Assembly: GCA_030425745.1 (NCBI GenBank)
Contig: JAUHZW010000064.1
Coordinates: forward strand, 1 to 9,901
Source: Actinomycetes bacterium
GTDB taxonomy: Bacteria; Actinomycetota; Actinomycetes; S36-B12
Length of the DNA stretch: 9,901 nt
Direction: 5' to 3'
Below, piece by piece: positions 1 through 5,850 of this stretch; positions within the stretch are counted from its first letter, which is position 1, and each line of letters opens with the position of its first letter. Both the position numbers and the translations under genes were made by a program. The notes beneath the pieces are model-generated. The model saw only the letters and a program-made list of their open reading frames with translations. It ran no database searches and was not told where the DNA came from.

Positions 1-356
1 TCGTCGCGCTGCTCTACTACTACCCGCTGATCGGCGGCGACCTCATCGGACGTCGCCCCCCGCCGAGCGTCCGACTGGTGTCGCTCGGGCTCATGATGAT
101 TCCCGAGACCGTCCTCGGGATGGTGATCCACTTCGCACCCGTCGCGCTCTACCCGGCATATGTCGAGGCGTCGGCGTTCGTTCCCCTCGATGCGCTCACC
201 GACCAGAAGCTGGCCGGGGCGATGATGTGGGCGATGGCCATGGTGCTCGACGGGGTCTGGATGATGGTGGCCGCCCTGGAGTGGTGGCGCGATCAGGAGG
301 CGGCCACGCGGCGCATGGAACGCCAGGAGATCAGGGAACGAGCCGGGGCCGGCTGA
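1..356 (+). CDS. ctaG: Cytochrome c oxidase assembly protein, CtaG family (3' end only)
   Basis: The gene enters from the left edge. Reading from position 3 gives 117 codons ending at TGA 354-356. The visible part is hydrophobic, with membrane segments around PETVLGMVIHFAPVALYPAY and LAGAMMWAMAMVLDGVWMMV, followed by a charged cytoplasmic tail (EWWRDQEAATRRMERQE). The sequence YYPLIGGDLIGRR, the segment containing IHFA, and the DQ-LAGAMMW motif match the C-terminal part of the caa3-type CtaG family, polytopic membrane proteins linked to copper delivery and cytochrome oxidase assembly. Missing N-terminal helices prevent any check of metal-binding residues. It converges on the L,D-transpeptidase gene with only 21 bp between the stop codons. 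The family call is by recognition of motifs, so a related membrane family remains possible. Confidence 0.75.
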   Translation, partial: VALLYYYPLIGGDLIGRRPPPSVRLVSLGLMMIPETVLGMVIHFAPVALYPAYVEASAFVPLDALTDQKLAGAMMWAMAMVLDGVWMMVAALEWWRDQEAATRRMERQEIRERAGAG

Positions 357-368
357 GCGAGCCGCCCC
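345..368. terminator. GC-rich hairpin between convergent genes
   Basis: GGGGCCGGCT (345-354) can pair with AGCCGCCCC (360-368), with one bulged C and a 5-nt loop. The left arm overlaps the ctaG stop codon, and the structure lies just before the L,D-transpeptidase stop on the other strand, where a bidirectional terminator would be expected. There is no T-tract on either side, so classical intrinsic termination is uncertain. Confidence 0.4.
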
Positions 369-377
369 CGCTGAGGG

Positions 378-1166
378 TCACGGCGAGGGCAGCACGACGA
401 CGAGGTCGCCGACCTTCATGAAGTCATAGACCGCCTTGGCCGCCTTGTCGGACATGCGGATGCAGCCGCCCGTGGCGATCGGCAGACCGAGGGCTGACAC
501 CGGGTGCATCCGTTTGCCGTCGTAGTACCGCGGAATGCTGTGGAAGCCGATCGGGGACTTGGTGTCCGGGCCGTAGGTGAACCGCACCATGTTGTTGAAC
601 GTCACCTTGGAGTTGGGATTCCCGGAACGCTCCGACTTGGAGAAGATCCGGTAGGTGCCCTTGGCGGGTCGGTCCCAACGGCCCACCACCGGGTACTTGC
701 CGACGACCTCATCCTTCTTGTTCATCAACCAGACCGTCATGAGCTTCTTGTCATAGACGATGCGCTTGCCCTTGTGCTTGTCCAGCGGGCGGTCCGGGAC
801 GTTCTTGGCCTTGCGGGTCTTGGTCGCGGCCTTCGGCTTCTTGGGCTTCTTCGGCTTCGGGATCGGGCTGGCCGACGGAGCGGGTTGGGGCGCGACGGTC
901 TCCGCAGCGGGCGATCCGGACGGAGCCGCGGCCGGGGCGCTCGGATCGACGACCGGGGTCGAGTCGAGGGGGGTGTCGTCGGCGCGGTAGCTGGCGCCCA
1001 GCAGCACTGGACGGGACTCCACCGAGGCGGCGAGCGGAATGGTCGCGGGCGCCTCGTCCGAGGGTGAGGCGGCAAGGGCAGGCAGGCTGCTCGGCTGGAG
1101 CACCATCGCGACGAGTCCGACGGCGACCACGAACGACAGCACCACCACGGGGAAGACGCGGCGCAT
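378..1166 (-). CDS. Secreted or membrane-anchored L,D-transpeptidase (YkuD domain)
   Basis: This protein probably makes or edits 3-3 cross-links in peptidoglycan, or attaches proteins to it, outside the membrane. Counted from ATG 1166 it has 262 residues: a signal peptide or anchor (MRRVFPVVVLSFVVAVGLVAMVL), a Pro/Ala/Ser-rich spacer to about residue 100, a basic stretch (PKPKKPKKPK), and a YkuD domain from about residue 130 to the end. The catalytic centre reads GFHSIP (His209), then TGGCIRMS (Cys235, Arg237). The residue before Gly-Cys is Gly, where the consensus S/T-H-G-C has His. An in-frame GTG lies two codons upstream at 1172 with a GGGGG stretch 8 nt before it. I prefer ATG 1166 because TACGGT sits at -13 to -8 from it, as in a leaderless transcript. 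It is divergent from the SDR gene, with about 77 bp between. Confidence 0.85.
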   Translation of the reverse strand: MRRVFPVVVLSFVVAVGLVAMVLQPSSLPALAASPSDEAPATIPLAASVESRPVLLGASYRADDTPLDSTPVVDPSAPAAAPSGSPAAETVAPQPAPSASPIPKPKKPKKPKAATKTRKAKNVPDRPLDKHKGKRIVYDKKLMTVWLMNKKDEVVGKYPVVGRWDRPAKGTYRIFSKSERSGNPNSKVTFNNMVRFTYGPDTKSPIGFHSIPRYYDGKRMHPVSALGLPIATGGCIRMSDKAAKAVYDFMKVGDLVVVLPSP

Positions 1167-1173
1167 GGTCACA

Positions 1174-1206
1174 ACCGTAACCCCCGTCCCACCCGTTTCA
1201 CGTCAA
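1174..1206 (-). promoter_or_regulatory. Candidate promoter of the L,D-transpeptidase gene
   Basis: On the minus strand TTGACG (1206-1201) resembles a -35 element and TACGGT (1179-1174) fits a TANNNT -10 element. The spacer of 21 nt is long, so the -35 assignment is doubtful. The -10 places the transcript start at A1166, the first base of the ATG. Confidence 0.4.
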
Positions 1207-1243
1207 CGACCCGCCCGCGGTGCATGCGTGGGAGACTGCCCCC

Positions 1244-1873
1244 ATGCCAGCCGACCGCGCTCCCTCCGTCCTCATCACCGGGATCCACAGCGAGCACGGG
1301 TTCGCGATCTCGCACCGCTTCCGCAAGGAGGGCTGGTTCGTCATCGGCTGCGATCAGGGCACCCACACCGGGCGCAATGCCCGCGTCCACATCACGGCTG
1401 ACCTCACCGATGAGGCGGACTGCCAGCGCGCCGCCAAGCGGGCCGCGCGGCTCGGCAACGGCCTCGACTGCATCGTCCACTGCGCGGATGTGCGCATGGA
1501 CGGTCCCGTCGAGGAGTTCGGCTCCCGCGCCTGGGACGTCATGATGGACGTCAACGTCAAGAGCGTCTTCCTCATGTCCACGGCCTGCATGCCCTACCTC
1601 GAGGAGCAGCACGGGGCCATCGTGGCGGTGGCTCCGGGGCTCGACGACACCATCGGAGCGGAGCATGCGGTGCACGACGCCAGCCGCGCCGCGGTCATCA
1701 CCCTCATGGACTCCCTGAGCGCTGAACTCGCCGAGCACGGCATCCACGTGCACGTGATCCGCCCCGATCACGAGGGCACGCCGATGACATCGGACGACGT
1801 CGCGGACGAGGTCTGGCGGGTCGCCGGATTCGACAGCGAGGGCCACGAGATGTCCTTCGCGCACTCGCACTAG
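1244..1873 (+). CDS. SDR-fold (Rossmann) protein, probably catalytically inactive
   Basis: The 209-residue product has the length and layout of a classical short-chain dehydrogenase/reductase: beta-1 plus glycine loop (SVLITGIHSEHGFAI, residues 8-22), an acidic TADLTD segment (51-56), the helix with VNVKSVF (103-109), and an RPDHEGTPM segment near the C-terminus. Key residues are altered. The second glycine of TGxxxGxG is Glu17, the NNAG motif reads HCAD (79-82), the catalytic Ser region is VAVAPG, and the YxxxK motif reads HDASR (His144, Arg148). Only the structural Asn (N104) remains, so normal Tyr-Lys catalysis is unlikely. A binding or regulatory role is possible but unknown. ATG 1244 is chosen because GGGAG lies 9 nt upstream; a GTG at 1220 is in frame but lacks such a site. 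A larger minus-strand reading frame across this gene is a shadow. Confidence 0.75.
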   Translation: MPADRAPSVLITGIHSEHGFAISHRFRKEGWFVIGCDQGTHTGRNARVHITADLTDEADCQRAAKRAARLGNGLDCIVHCADVRMDGPVEEFGSRAWDVMMDVNVKSVFLMSTACMPYLEEQHGAIVAVAPGLDDTIGAEHAVHDASRAAVITLMDSLSAELAEHGIHVHVIRPDHEGTPMTSDDVADEVWRVAGFDSEGHEMSFAHSH

Positions 1874-1940
1874 CCCGAATCCTGACCGCGAATTCACCTT
1901 CCCCTGCGTGTTTCACCCCCATTCCGGGCACATGAGCAGG

Positions 1941-1946
1941 GATAGT
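1941..1946 (+). promoter_or_regulatory. Possible -10 element before the lipoprotein gene
   Basis: GATAGT is a fair match to an actinobacterial -10 hexamer, and would give a leader of roughly 50 nt carrying the GGGAGG site. No convincing -35 element is seen. Confidence 0.25.
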
Positions 1947-2001
1947 GGACCCCAGACGTTCGACCAGCACCGCCGGCCACGGCCCACCGGGAGGTAGACC
2001 C

Positions 2002-2568
2002 ATGCGCAAGACCACCACATCACGAGTGATCGCCATGACCGCGGTAGCGGCCCTCTCCGTCGCGGCCCTGGCGTCGTGCTCGTCGGATGAGCCCGAGGCG
2101 GCCCCGTCCGAGACCACGTCCGAGATCGTCATCGAGGACACCATGCCCACTGACGACGAGGTCGTCATCGACGAGACCGTCACCACCGGTGCCGTGGCCG
2201 CCGCCTGCGCCGCCTACTTCGAGCTCGACCTGCTGAACAGCGCCTACGCCGGTGGCGCCGTCAAGGACGGCGACATGACCGAGAAGCAGGTCAAGAACGA
2301 GATGAAGTCGCTGATCGCCGAACTCAACGATCAGGCTCAGCTGGCGGTCGACGACGGCACCGGCACCGCCCGCATGGCCAAGAACGCCAAGCGGATGGAC
2401 AAGATCGTGAACGGCCTGAAGAAGAAGCAGGATCTCAAGGACCTGACCAAGGCCAAGCAGAAGAACTTCGCCACGGCTTCGCTGCGCATCCAGCGGGCCT
2501 GCGACGGCGCCGGGATCCCGCTGCCCGCGGAGAACGTGACCGCGCGCACGGCCGCCGGCATCAGCTAG
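2002..2568 (+). CDS. Small lipoprotein of unknown function
   Basis: The product has 188 residues. It starts with a lipoprotein signal peptide: MRKTTTSR, a hydrophobic Ala/Val/Leu stretch, then the lipobox LASC with Cys26 as the expected lipidated residue. A 35-residue acidic, Ser/Thr/Glu-rich linker follows. The C-terminal half (from about residue 55) looks alpha-helical, with two cysteines (in AACAAYF and RACDGAG) that could form a disulfide and a Lys-rich central part (GLKKKQDLKDLTKAKQKN). ATG 2002 is supported by GGGAGG about 7 nt upstream, so the in-frame GTG at 1945 is not needed. I do not recognise the family. It lies 25 nt before the thioesterase gene and may share its transcript, but no functional link is evident. 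Confidence 0.8.
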   Translation: MRKTTTSRVIAMTAVAALSVAALASCSSDEPEAAPSETTSEIVIEDTMPTDDEVVIDETVTTGAVAAACAAYFELDLLNSAYAGGAVKDGDMTEKQVKNEMKSLIAELNDQAQLAVDDGTGTARMAKNAKRMDKIVNGLKKKQDLKDLTKAKQKNFATASLRIQRACDGAGIPLPAENVTARTAAGIS

Positions 2569-2593
2569 CGGCCACCGACTGGCGTCGACCCCG

Positions 2594-3463
2594 GTGAGTC
2601 AGGCGCCCTTCCAGGAGCACTTCGCCGATCGGATGGATCTCGATCGGATTGATCGGGACATCTTCACCGGCCGCTGCCATTCCGGGTCTCCCCTGCGCGC
2701 CTATGGCGGGCAGATCGCGGCCCAGTCGCTGATGGCCGCCGGGAGCACCGTCGATGACGAGTCCCGGCGCATCCACAGCCTGCACGGCTACTTCCTGCGC
2801 CCGGGTCGCACCAAGGACTCCATCACCTACCTGGTTGATCGTCCTCGTGACGGGGGCTCGTTCTCCACGCGCTTCGTCCGCGCGGTGCAGAACGGCGAGA
2901 CGATCTTCATGATGACGGCGTCGTTCGCCACGGATGATGACGGCCCGCAGCACCAGTTCTCCGCCCCCGCGAGCACCGAGCCGCCGGAGGTCGAGGATCT
3001 CGTCATCCCGCTGCCCGAGCACCTCGCCGGCAGCACCCGCGCCGAACTGGACTACCCGGAGTCACACGTGATCGGCCTGCGCCTGCTGGATCCGGAATCG
3101 GCGATCACGCTGACCGACGGCCGCTACGAGCGGATGGCATGGGTGCGGATCGAGGAACCGCTGCCCGATGCACCACTGCTGCAGGCCTGCGCGCTGACCT
3201 ACCTGTCCGACCTGACCATGGTCAGCACCGCCGTGGCGCCGCACTCGGGGGCCAACCACCGCCCGGACCTCATGCTCGCCTCCATCGACCATGCCATGTG
3301 GTTCCACACCGATGTGCAGGCCGATCAGTGGCTGTTGTTCGCCCAGGACACCCCCGTCGCCCGGAACGGCCACGGCCTGGCGCGGGGTCTGTTCTTCAAC
3401 GAGGCGGGGATCCTCGTGGCGTCCGTGGTCCAGGAGTCCCTCATGCGCACCCGCAGATCGTGA
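2594..3463 (+). CDS. tesB: Acyl-CoA thioesterase II (TesB family)
   Basis: This is a double-hotdog thioesterase that hydrolyses acyl-CoA to free fatty acid and CoA in the cytoplasm. The 289-residue length is normal for TesB. The first hotdog contains the GGQIAAQSL helix (residues 38-46), HSLHGYFLRPG (61-71) and VDRPRDGGSFSTR (81-93). The second contains TYLSDLTMV (202-210), SIDHAMWFH (230-238), FAQDTPVARNGHGLARG and ASVVQES. Asp206 and Gln280 fit two catalytic residues known from the E. coli enzyme, and Ser230 stands where I recall Thr in E. coli, a conservative change. GTG 2594 has only a weak ribosome site. The alternative ATG 2633 would remove 13 residues before the conserved core. Translation may be coupled to the lipoprotein gene 25 nt upstream. 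Confidence 0.9.
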   Translation: MSQAPFQEHFADRMDLDRIDRDIFTGRCHSGSPLRAYGGQIAAQSLMAAGSTVDDESRRIHSLHGYFLRPGRTKDSITYLVDRPRDGGSFSTRFVRAVQNGETIFMMTASFATDDDGPQHQFSAPASTEPPEVEDLVIPLPEHLAGSTRAELDYPESHVIGLRLLDPESAITLTDGRYERMAWVRIEEPLPDAPLLQACALTYLSDLTMVSTAVAPHSGANHRPDLMLASIDHAMWFHTDVQADQWLLFAQDTPVARNGHGLARGLFFNEAGILVASVVQESLMRTRRS

Positions 3464-3478
3464 CCCTCCCCGGTTCAT

Positions 3479-3498
3479 ATCGGGACCTTTGACCCCGC
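3479..3498 (+). promoter_or_regulatory. DevR/DosR-like operator upstream of the usp gene
   Basis: ATCGGGACCTTTGACCCCGC matches 14 of 20 positions of the mycobacterial DevR consensus TTSGGGACTWWAGTCCCSAA, with a strong left half and a degenerate right half. Its centre (3488.5) lies 42.5 bp before A3531, the usual distance of a DevR site from the transcript start. The consensus is established knowledge; use of this site here is inferred. Confidence 0.5.
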
Positions 3499-3517
3499 TG
3501 CTCGGTCGCTGGGGGCA

Positions 3518-3523
3518 CCATCA
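3518..3523 (+). promoter_or_regulatory. Candidate -10 element of the usp-CBS operon
   Basis: CATCAT matches TATAAT at 4 of 6 positions and sits at -13 to -8 from ATG 3531, predicting a leaderless transcript. A GGAGG is present but only 1 nt before the ATG, too close to act as a normal ribosome site. Confidence 0.4.
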
Positions 3524-3530
3524 TGGAGGC

Positions 3531-4442
3531 ATGACCACACAGGTTCCCTACCGCGGCCGGGTCGTCGTCGGGTTCGATGGCTCCGACGCCGCGCGCGCTG
3601 CTGTCGACTGGGCCGCTGCTGAGGCACGCCTCCGGGGCCGCGGGCTCACCATCGTCCACGCGCTCCTGCCCCCGGTCACCACCGGCGGGCTGGGAGTCGG
3701 CCTGCCACCGAGCCTGGACATCCTCGATGATCTGGAGGCTGCGGCTCGTGACGAGCTCGAGCAGGTGGCGTCCCCTCTGCGCGGGACGGATCTCGAGGTG
3801 GACGGCGCCGTGCGCATCGGAGCCCCGAGCTCGGTGATGCTCGAGGCATCCGAGGAGGCGGATCTCGTCGTCATCGGATCACGCGGGCACGGAGGCTTCA
3901 CGGGGCTCCTGCTCGGTTCGGTGGGTGCGCAGGTGGCGGCCCACGCCGGCTGCCCGGTGGCGGTGATCCGCCACGGGGCCGCGGCCGGTGCCGCGAAGGT
4001 CGTCGTCGGGATCGACGGATCCGAGGCTGCAGAGGGCGCTCTCGCCTTCGCCTTCGACGCCGCCAGTCGTCACGGGTGGAGTGTTCAGGCGATCCACGCC
4101 TGGGATGTCCCGGCGTACGACCTGCTGATCGTGCCCAACGGCCCGGTGCCGGTTCCGCTGGCCGATGTCGCCGACGATGAGGTGCGTCTCACCGCCGAGG
4201 TGCTCTCCGGCTTCCGGGACGACTACCCCGAAGTCGACGTCGTGGAGAGTCTGGTGCGCGCCCCCGCCGTGCAGGCCATCCTCGACGCGTCGAAGGACGC
4301 GGCACTCGTGGTCGTCGGCACCCACGGCCACGGCCCCGCGATGGGCGCCCTGCTGGGGTCGGTCAGCAACGGTCTGCTCCACAAGGCGACCACCCCGATC
4401 GTCGTCGTGCCGCCCACGCCGGAACAGGGGGATGCGGCGTGA
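3531..4442 (+). CDS. Tandem-domain universal stress protein (UspA family)
   Basis: The 303-residue product contains two Usp domains, about residues 8-146 and 155-293. Each ends in a complete ATP-binding motif of the form G-x2-G-x9-G-S: GSRGHGGFTGLLLGS (116-130) and GTHGHGPAMGALLGS (263-277). Each domain also begins with the expected strand plus acidic loop (VVVGFDGSD, VVVGIDGSE). Intact motifs suggest that both halves bind ATP, as in the two-domain stress proteins of mycobacteria, which slow growth under hypoxia or starvation. The true start is ATG 3531; the upstream open frame overlaps the thioesterase gene in another frame and is not conserved in character. The stop codon overlaps the GTG of the CBS gene by 4 nt, so translational coupling is likely. 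A DevR-like site and -10 element lie upstream. Confidence 0.92.
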   Translation: MTTQVPYRGRVVVGFDGSDAARAAVDWAAAEARLRGRGLTIVHALLPPVTTGGLGVGLPPSLDILDDLEAAARDELEQVASPLRGTDLEVDGAVRIGAPSSVMLEASEEADLVVIGSRGHGGFTGLLLGSVGAQVAAHAGCPVAVIRHGAAAGAAKVVVGIDGSEAAEGALAFAFDAASRHGWSVQAIHAWDVPAYDLLIVPNGPVPVPLADVADDEVRLTAEVLSGFRDDYPEVDVVESLVRAPAVQAILDASKDAALVVVGTHGHGPAMGALLGSVSNGLLHKATTPIVVVPPTPEQGDAA

Positions 4443-4855
4443 GCGTCGCGGCGATCACCACACCCACCACGGTGGGCGACATCATGTCTCGGCCCGTCCT
4501 CACGGTCGAGGTCAGCGAATCTCTCTGGGACGCGTGGCAGCTGTTGTTCGTCTCCGGGCACCGGCATCTGGTCGTGCTCGACCCCGACGGCTCATGCCTC
4601 GGGGTGCTCAGTGACCGGAACGTGCTGTCTGAGGTGCCGGCCACGCAGGAGAACCTCTCCCGCCTGAAGGTCAGCGACGTGCTGGCCCGCGTTCCGATGG
4701 CCTCGACGACACCCCTGGCCACCCCCACCATCGCCACGCAGGTGATGACACGCAACACGGTCGAGGCTCTCCCGGTGCTCGACGAACGCGGGCGGCTCGC
4801 CGGCATCGTCACCGAGTCGGACATCGTCAGATGGGTGGCCAGCGGCGGGCACTGA
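4439..4855 (+). CDS. Two-CBS-domain protein (Hrp1-like)
   Basis: The 138-residue protein is little more than a CBS pair (Bateman module). CBS1 spans about residues 10-65, with TTVGDIMSRPVLTVEVSES and GVLSDRNVL. CBS2 spans about 76-135, with TPTIATQVMTRNTVEALPVL and GIVTESDIVRWV. Such modules bind adenine nucleotides and act as energy sensors, though no ligand can be assigned here. The size and domain content match the mycobacterial hypoxic response protein 1, which is also controlled by DosR. The gene starts at GTG 4439 inside the end of the usp gene (overlap GTGA), so both proteins are presumably co-produced. No extra effector domain is attached. No terminator is seen between this gene and orn. 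Confidence 0.88.
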   Translation: MSVAAITTPTTVGDIMSRPVLTVEVSESLWDAWQLLFVSGHRHLVVLDPDGSCLGVLSDRNVLSEVPATQENLSRLKVSDVLARVPMASTTPLATPTIATQVMTRNTVEALPVLDERGRLAGIVTESDIVRWVASGGH

Positions 4856-4866
4856 TCGCATCCGGA

Positions 4867-4894
4867 CCTGACGCCGATGCCCGCGGTCTAGGGT
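4867..4894 (+). promoter_or_regulatory. Promoter of orn
   Basis: TAGGGT (4889-4894) is a good actinobacterial -10 element lying at -13 to -8 from ATG 4902, again predicting a leaderless transcript. CCTGAC (4867-4872) is a plausible -35 with a 16-nt spacer. Confidence 0.5.
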
Positions 4895-4901
4895 GGAGGC
4901 C

Positions 4902-5537
4902 ATGGCGAACGGCAACGACCGCATGGTGTGGATCGATCTGGAGATGACCGGGCTCGACCCGAACTACGACGAGATCTGCGAGATCGCCGCCATCGTGACC
5001 GACGGTGAGCTGAACGAACTCGATGAGGGCATCACCCTCGTCATCAAGCCGAGCGACAAGCCCCTGTCGACGATGGACGAGGTCGTCGTCAAGATGCACC
5101 ACGATTCCGGGCTGATCGACGAGATCCCCGAGGGCACGTCAGTCGAGGATGCCCAGGCCCAAGTGCTGGAGTACGTGAGGCAGCACGTGCCCGAGGCCCG
5201 CAAGGCCCCGCTGGCCGGTTCCAGCGTCTATGTCGACCGAGGATTCCTCGCCCGCTACATGCCCGAGCTCGACGAGCACCTTCACTACCGGCTCGTCGAC
5301 GTCTCCAGCGTCAAGGAGATCACCAAGCGCTGGTACCCACGGGTGTTCTATGCGACGCCGGAGAAGAGCGGCAACCACCGTGCCCTCGGTGACATCCGTG
5401 ACTCCATCGCCGAGCTCCGCTACTACCGCGATGCGGTCTTCGTCCCCCAGCCCGGGCCCGACACGCCCACCGCTCAGGCCCTCGGTCAGGAGCATGCCGT
5501 CGACGGCAGCGCCACCGAGGATGTCCCCCTCCTCTGA
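4902..5537 (+). CDS. orn: Oligoribonuclease (DEDDh 3'-5' exoribonuclease)
   Basis: Oligoribonuclease degrades 2-5 nt RNA fragments, including the linear pGpG from cyclic di-GMP breakdown, to mononucleotides. The 211-residue product carries the DEDDh motifs: WIDLEMTGLD near the N-terminus (Asp and Glu metal ligands), VYVDRGF (second Asp), and NHRALGDIRDSI (His and last Asp). LHYRLVDVSSVKEITKRWYP and ELRYYR are further hallmarks of the family. The C-terminal 25 residues (after VFVPQPGPD) are a low-complexity tail beyond the usual fold. ATG 4902 gives the standard start MANGNDRMVWIDLEMTG. GGAGG lies only 2 nt upstream, too near for normal initiation, whereas the -10 spacing suggests leaderless translation. 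tRNA-His follows, an arrangement I recall from other actinobacteria. Confidence 0.95.
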   Translation: MANGNDRMVWIDLEMTGLDPNYDEICEIAAIVTDGELNELDEGITLVIKPSDKPLSTMDEVVVKMHHDSGLIDEIPEGTSVEDAQAQVLEYVRQHVPEARKAPLAGSSVYVDRGFLARYMPELDEHLHYRLVDVSSVKEITKRWYPRVFYATPEKSGNHRALGDIRDSIAELRYYRDAVFVPQPGPDTPTAQALGQEHAVDGSATEDVPLL

Positions 5538-5549
5538 GGCACCGCCCGT

Positions 5550-5567
5550 GGTCGGGAGCACCCGATC
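5550..5567 (+). terminator. Short hairpin after orn
   Basis: GGTCGGG (5550-5556) and CCCGATC (5561-5567) form a 7-bp stem, including one G-T pair, around a 4-nt loop, 12 nt after the orn stop. No T-tract follows. It could end or protect the orn transcript. Confidence 0.3.
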
Positions 5568-5574
5568 CCTCCGC

Positions 5575-5580
5575 TAGACT
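5575..5580 (+). promoter_or_regulatory. -10 element of the tRNA-His promoter
   Basis: TAGACT fits TANNNT and lies about 36 nt before the mature tRNA 5' end, leaving a short 5' leader for RNase P removal. The -35 region (about 5552-5557, TCGGGA) is poor. Confidence 0.4.
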
Positions 5581-5615
5581 CCAGACTCCGCGCTCGGCCC
5601 TGGTCAGCACGGAAT

Positions 5616-5692
5616 GGTGGGTGTAGCTCAGCTGGTAGAGCACCTGGTTGTGGTCCAGGAAGTCGCGGGTTCGAGTCCCGTCACTCACCCCA
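5616..5692 (+). tRNA. tRNA-His (anticodon GTG)
   Basis: All four arms can be folded. The acceptor stem is GTGGGTG (5617-5623) with CACTCAC (5682-5688), including one G-T pair. The D stem is GCTC/GAGC, the anticodon stem is CCTGG (5643-5647) with CCAGG (5655-5659), and the T arm contains GCGGGTTCGAGTCCCGT. The anticodon GTG is at 5650-5652. The extra 5' G (G5616, position -1) faces discriminator C5689, the identity element special to tRNA-His. CCA (5690-5692) is encoded in the DNA. The gene has its own -10 element and is followed by an intrinsic terminator. Confidence 0.97.
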
Positions 5693-5717
5693 AGCACATC
5701 CCCTGTTCATCGGGGGT

Positions 5718-5744
5718 ACGAGGGGGTTTCTGCCCCCTCGTTTT
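5718..5744 (+). terminator. Intrinsic terminator after tRNA-His
   Basis: ACGAGGGGG (5718-5726) and CCCCCTCGT (5733-5741) form a perfect 9-bp stem with loop TTTCTG, followed by TTTT. This is the only canonical rho-independent terminator in the window. It separates the tRNA transcript from the response regulator operon. Confidence 0.9.
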
Positions 5745-5793
5745 GCATTCTGTGTCCACTTCACTCTGCCTGAAAGCAGCGCGAACGGATGAT

Positions 5794-5828
5794 GTCGTAG
5801 CAACCGAACATCATTCGGTCGTTACGAC
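5794..5828. promoter_or_regulatory. 35-bp imperfect palindrome, likely operator of the two-component operon
   Basis: Arms GTCGTAGCAACCGAA (5794-5808) and TTCGGTCGTTACGAC (5814-5828) match at 13 of 15 positions around the spacer CATCA. The inner 17 bp are a perfect 6-5-6 palindrome. The centre (5811) lies 40 bp before ATG 5851, over the expected -35 region. Such a site suits a dimeric regulator, possibly the response regulator itself. Confidence 0.6.
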
Positions 5829-5838
5829 TGCCAGCCTC

Positions 5839-5844
5839 CATACT
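5839..5844 (+). promoter_or_regulatory. Candidate -10 element of the response regulator gene
   Basis: CATACT matches TATAAT at 4 of 6 positions and lies at -12 to -7 from ATG 5851. There is no Shine-Dalgarno sequence before this ATG, so a leaderless transcript is likely. A good -35 is missing, which fits activator dependence. Confidence 0.4.
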
Positions 5845-5850
5845 CTTGCC

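Noticed and set aside
504..1067. Plus-strand frame of 187 codons opposite the L,D-transpeptidase
   Set aside because: Arg/Gly/Leu-rich shadow; the minus strand carries the YkuD motifs and signal peptide.
1169..1897. Minus-strand frame of 242 codons opposite the SDR gene
   Set aside because: It is a shadow typical of high-GC DNA, with Val/Asp/Gly-rich low-complexity sequence. The plus strand has the recognisable Rossmann fold and a ribosome site.
1880..1928. Possible terminator after the SDR gene (CCCGAAT with ATTCCGGG)
   Set aside because: The arms are imperfect and separated by about 40 nt, with no T-tract.
3291..3530. N-terminal extension of the usp frame
   Set aside because: It overlaps the thioesterase gene out of frame and is Arg/Pro/Ser-rich; Usp domains begin right after ATG 3531.
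5614..5850. Open frame continuing the response regulator upstream by 79 codons
   Set aside because: It translates the tRNA-His gene and its terminator; the peptide has no receiver-domain character, and the real start is ATG 5851.
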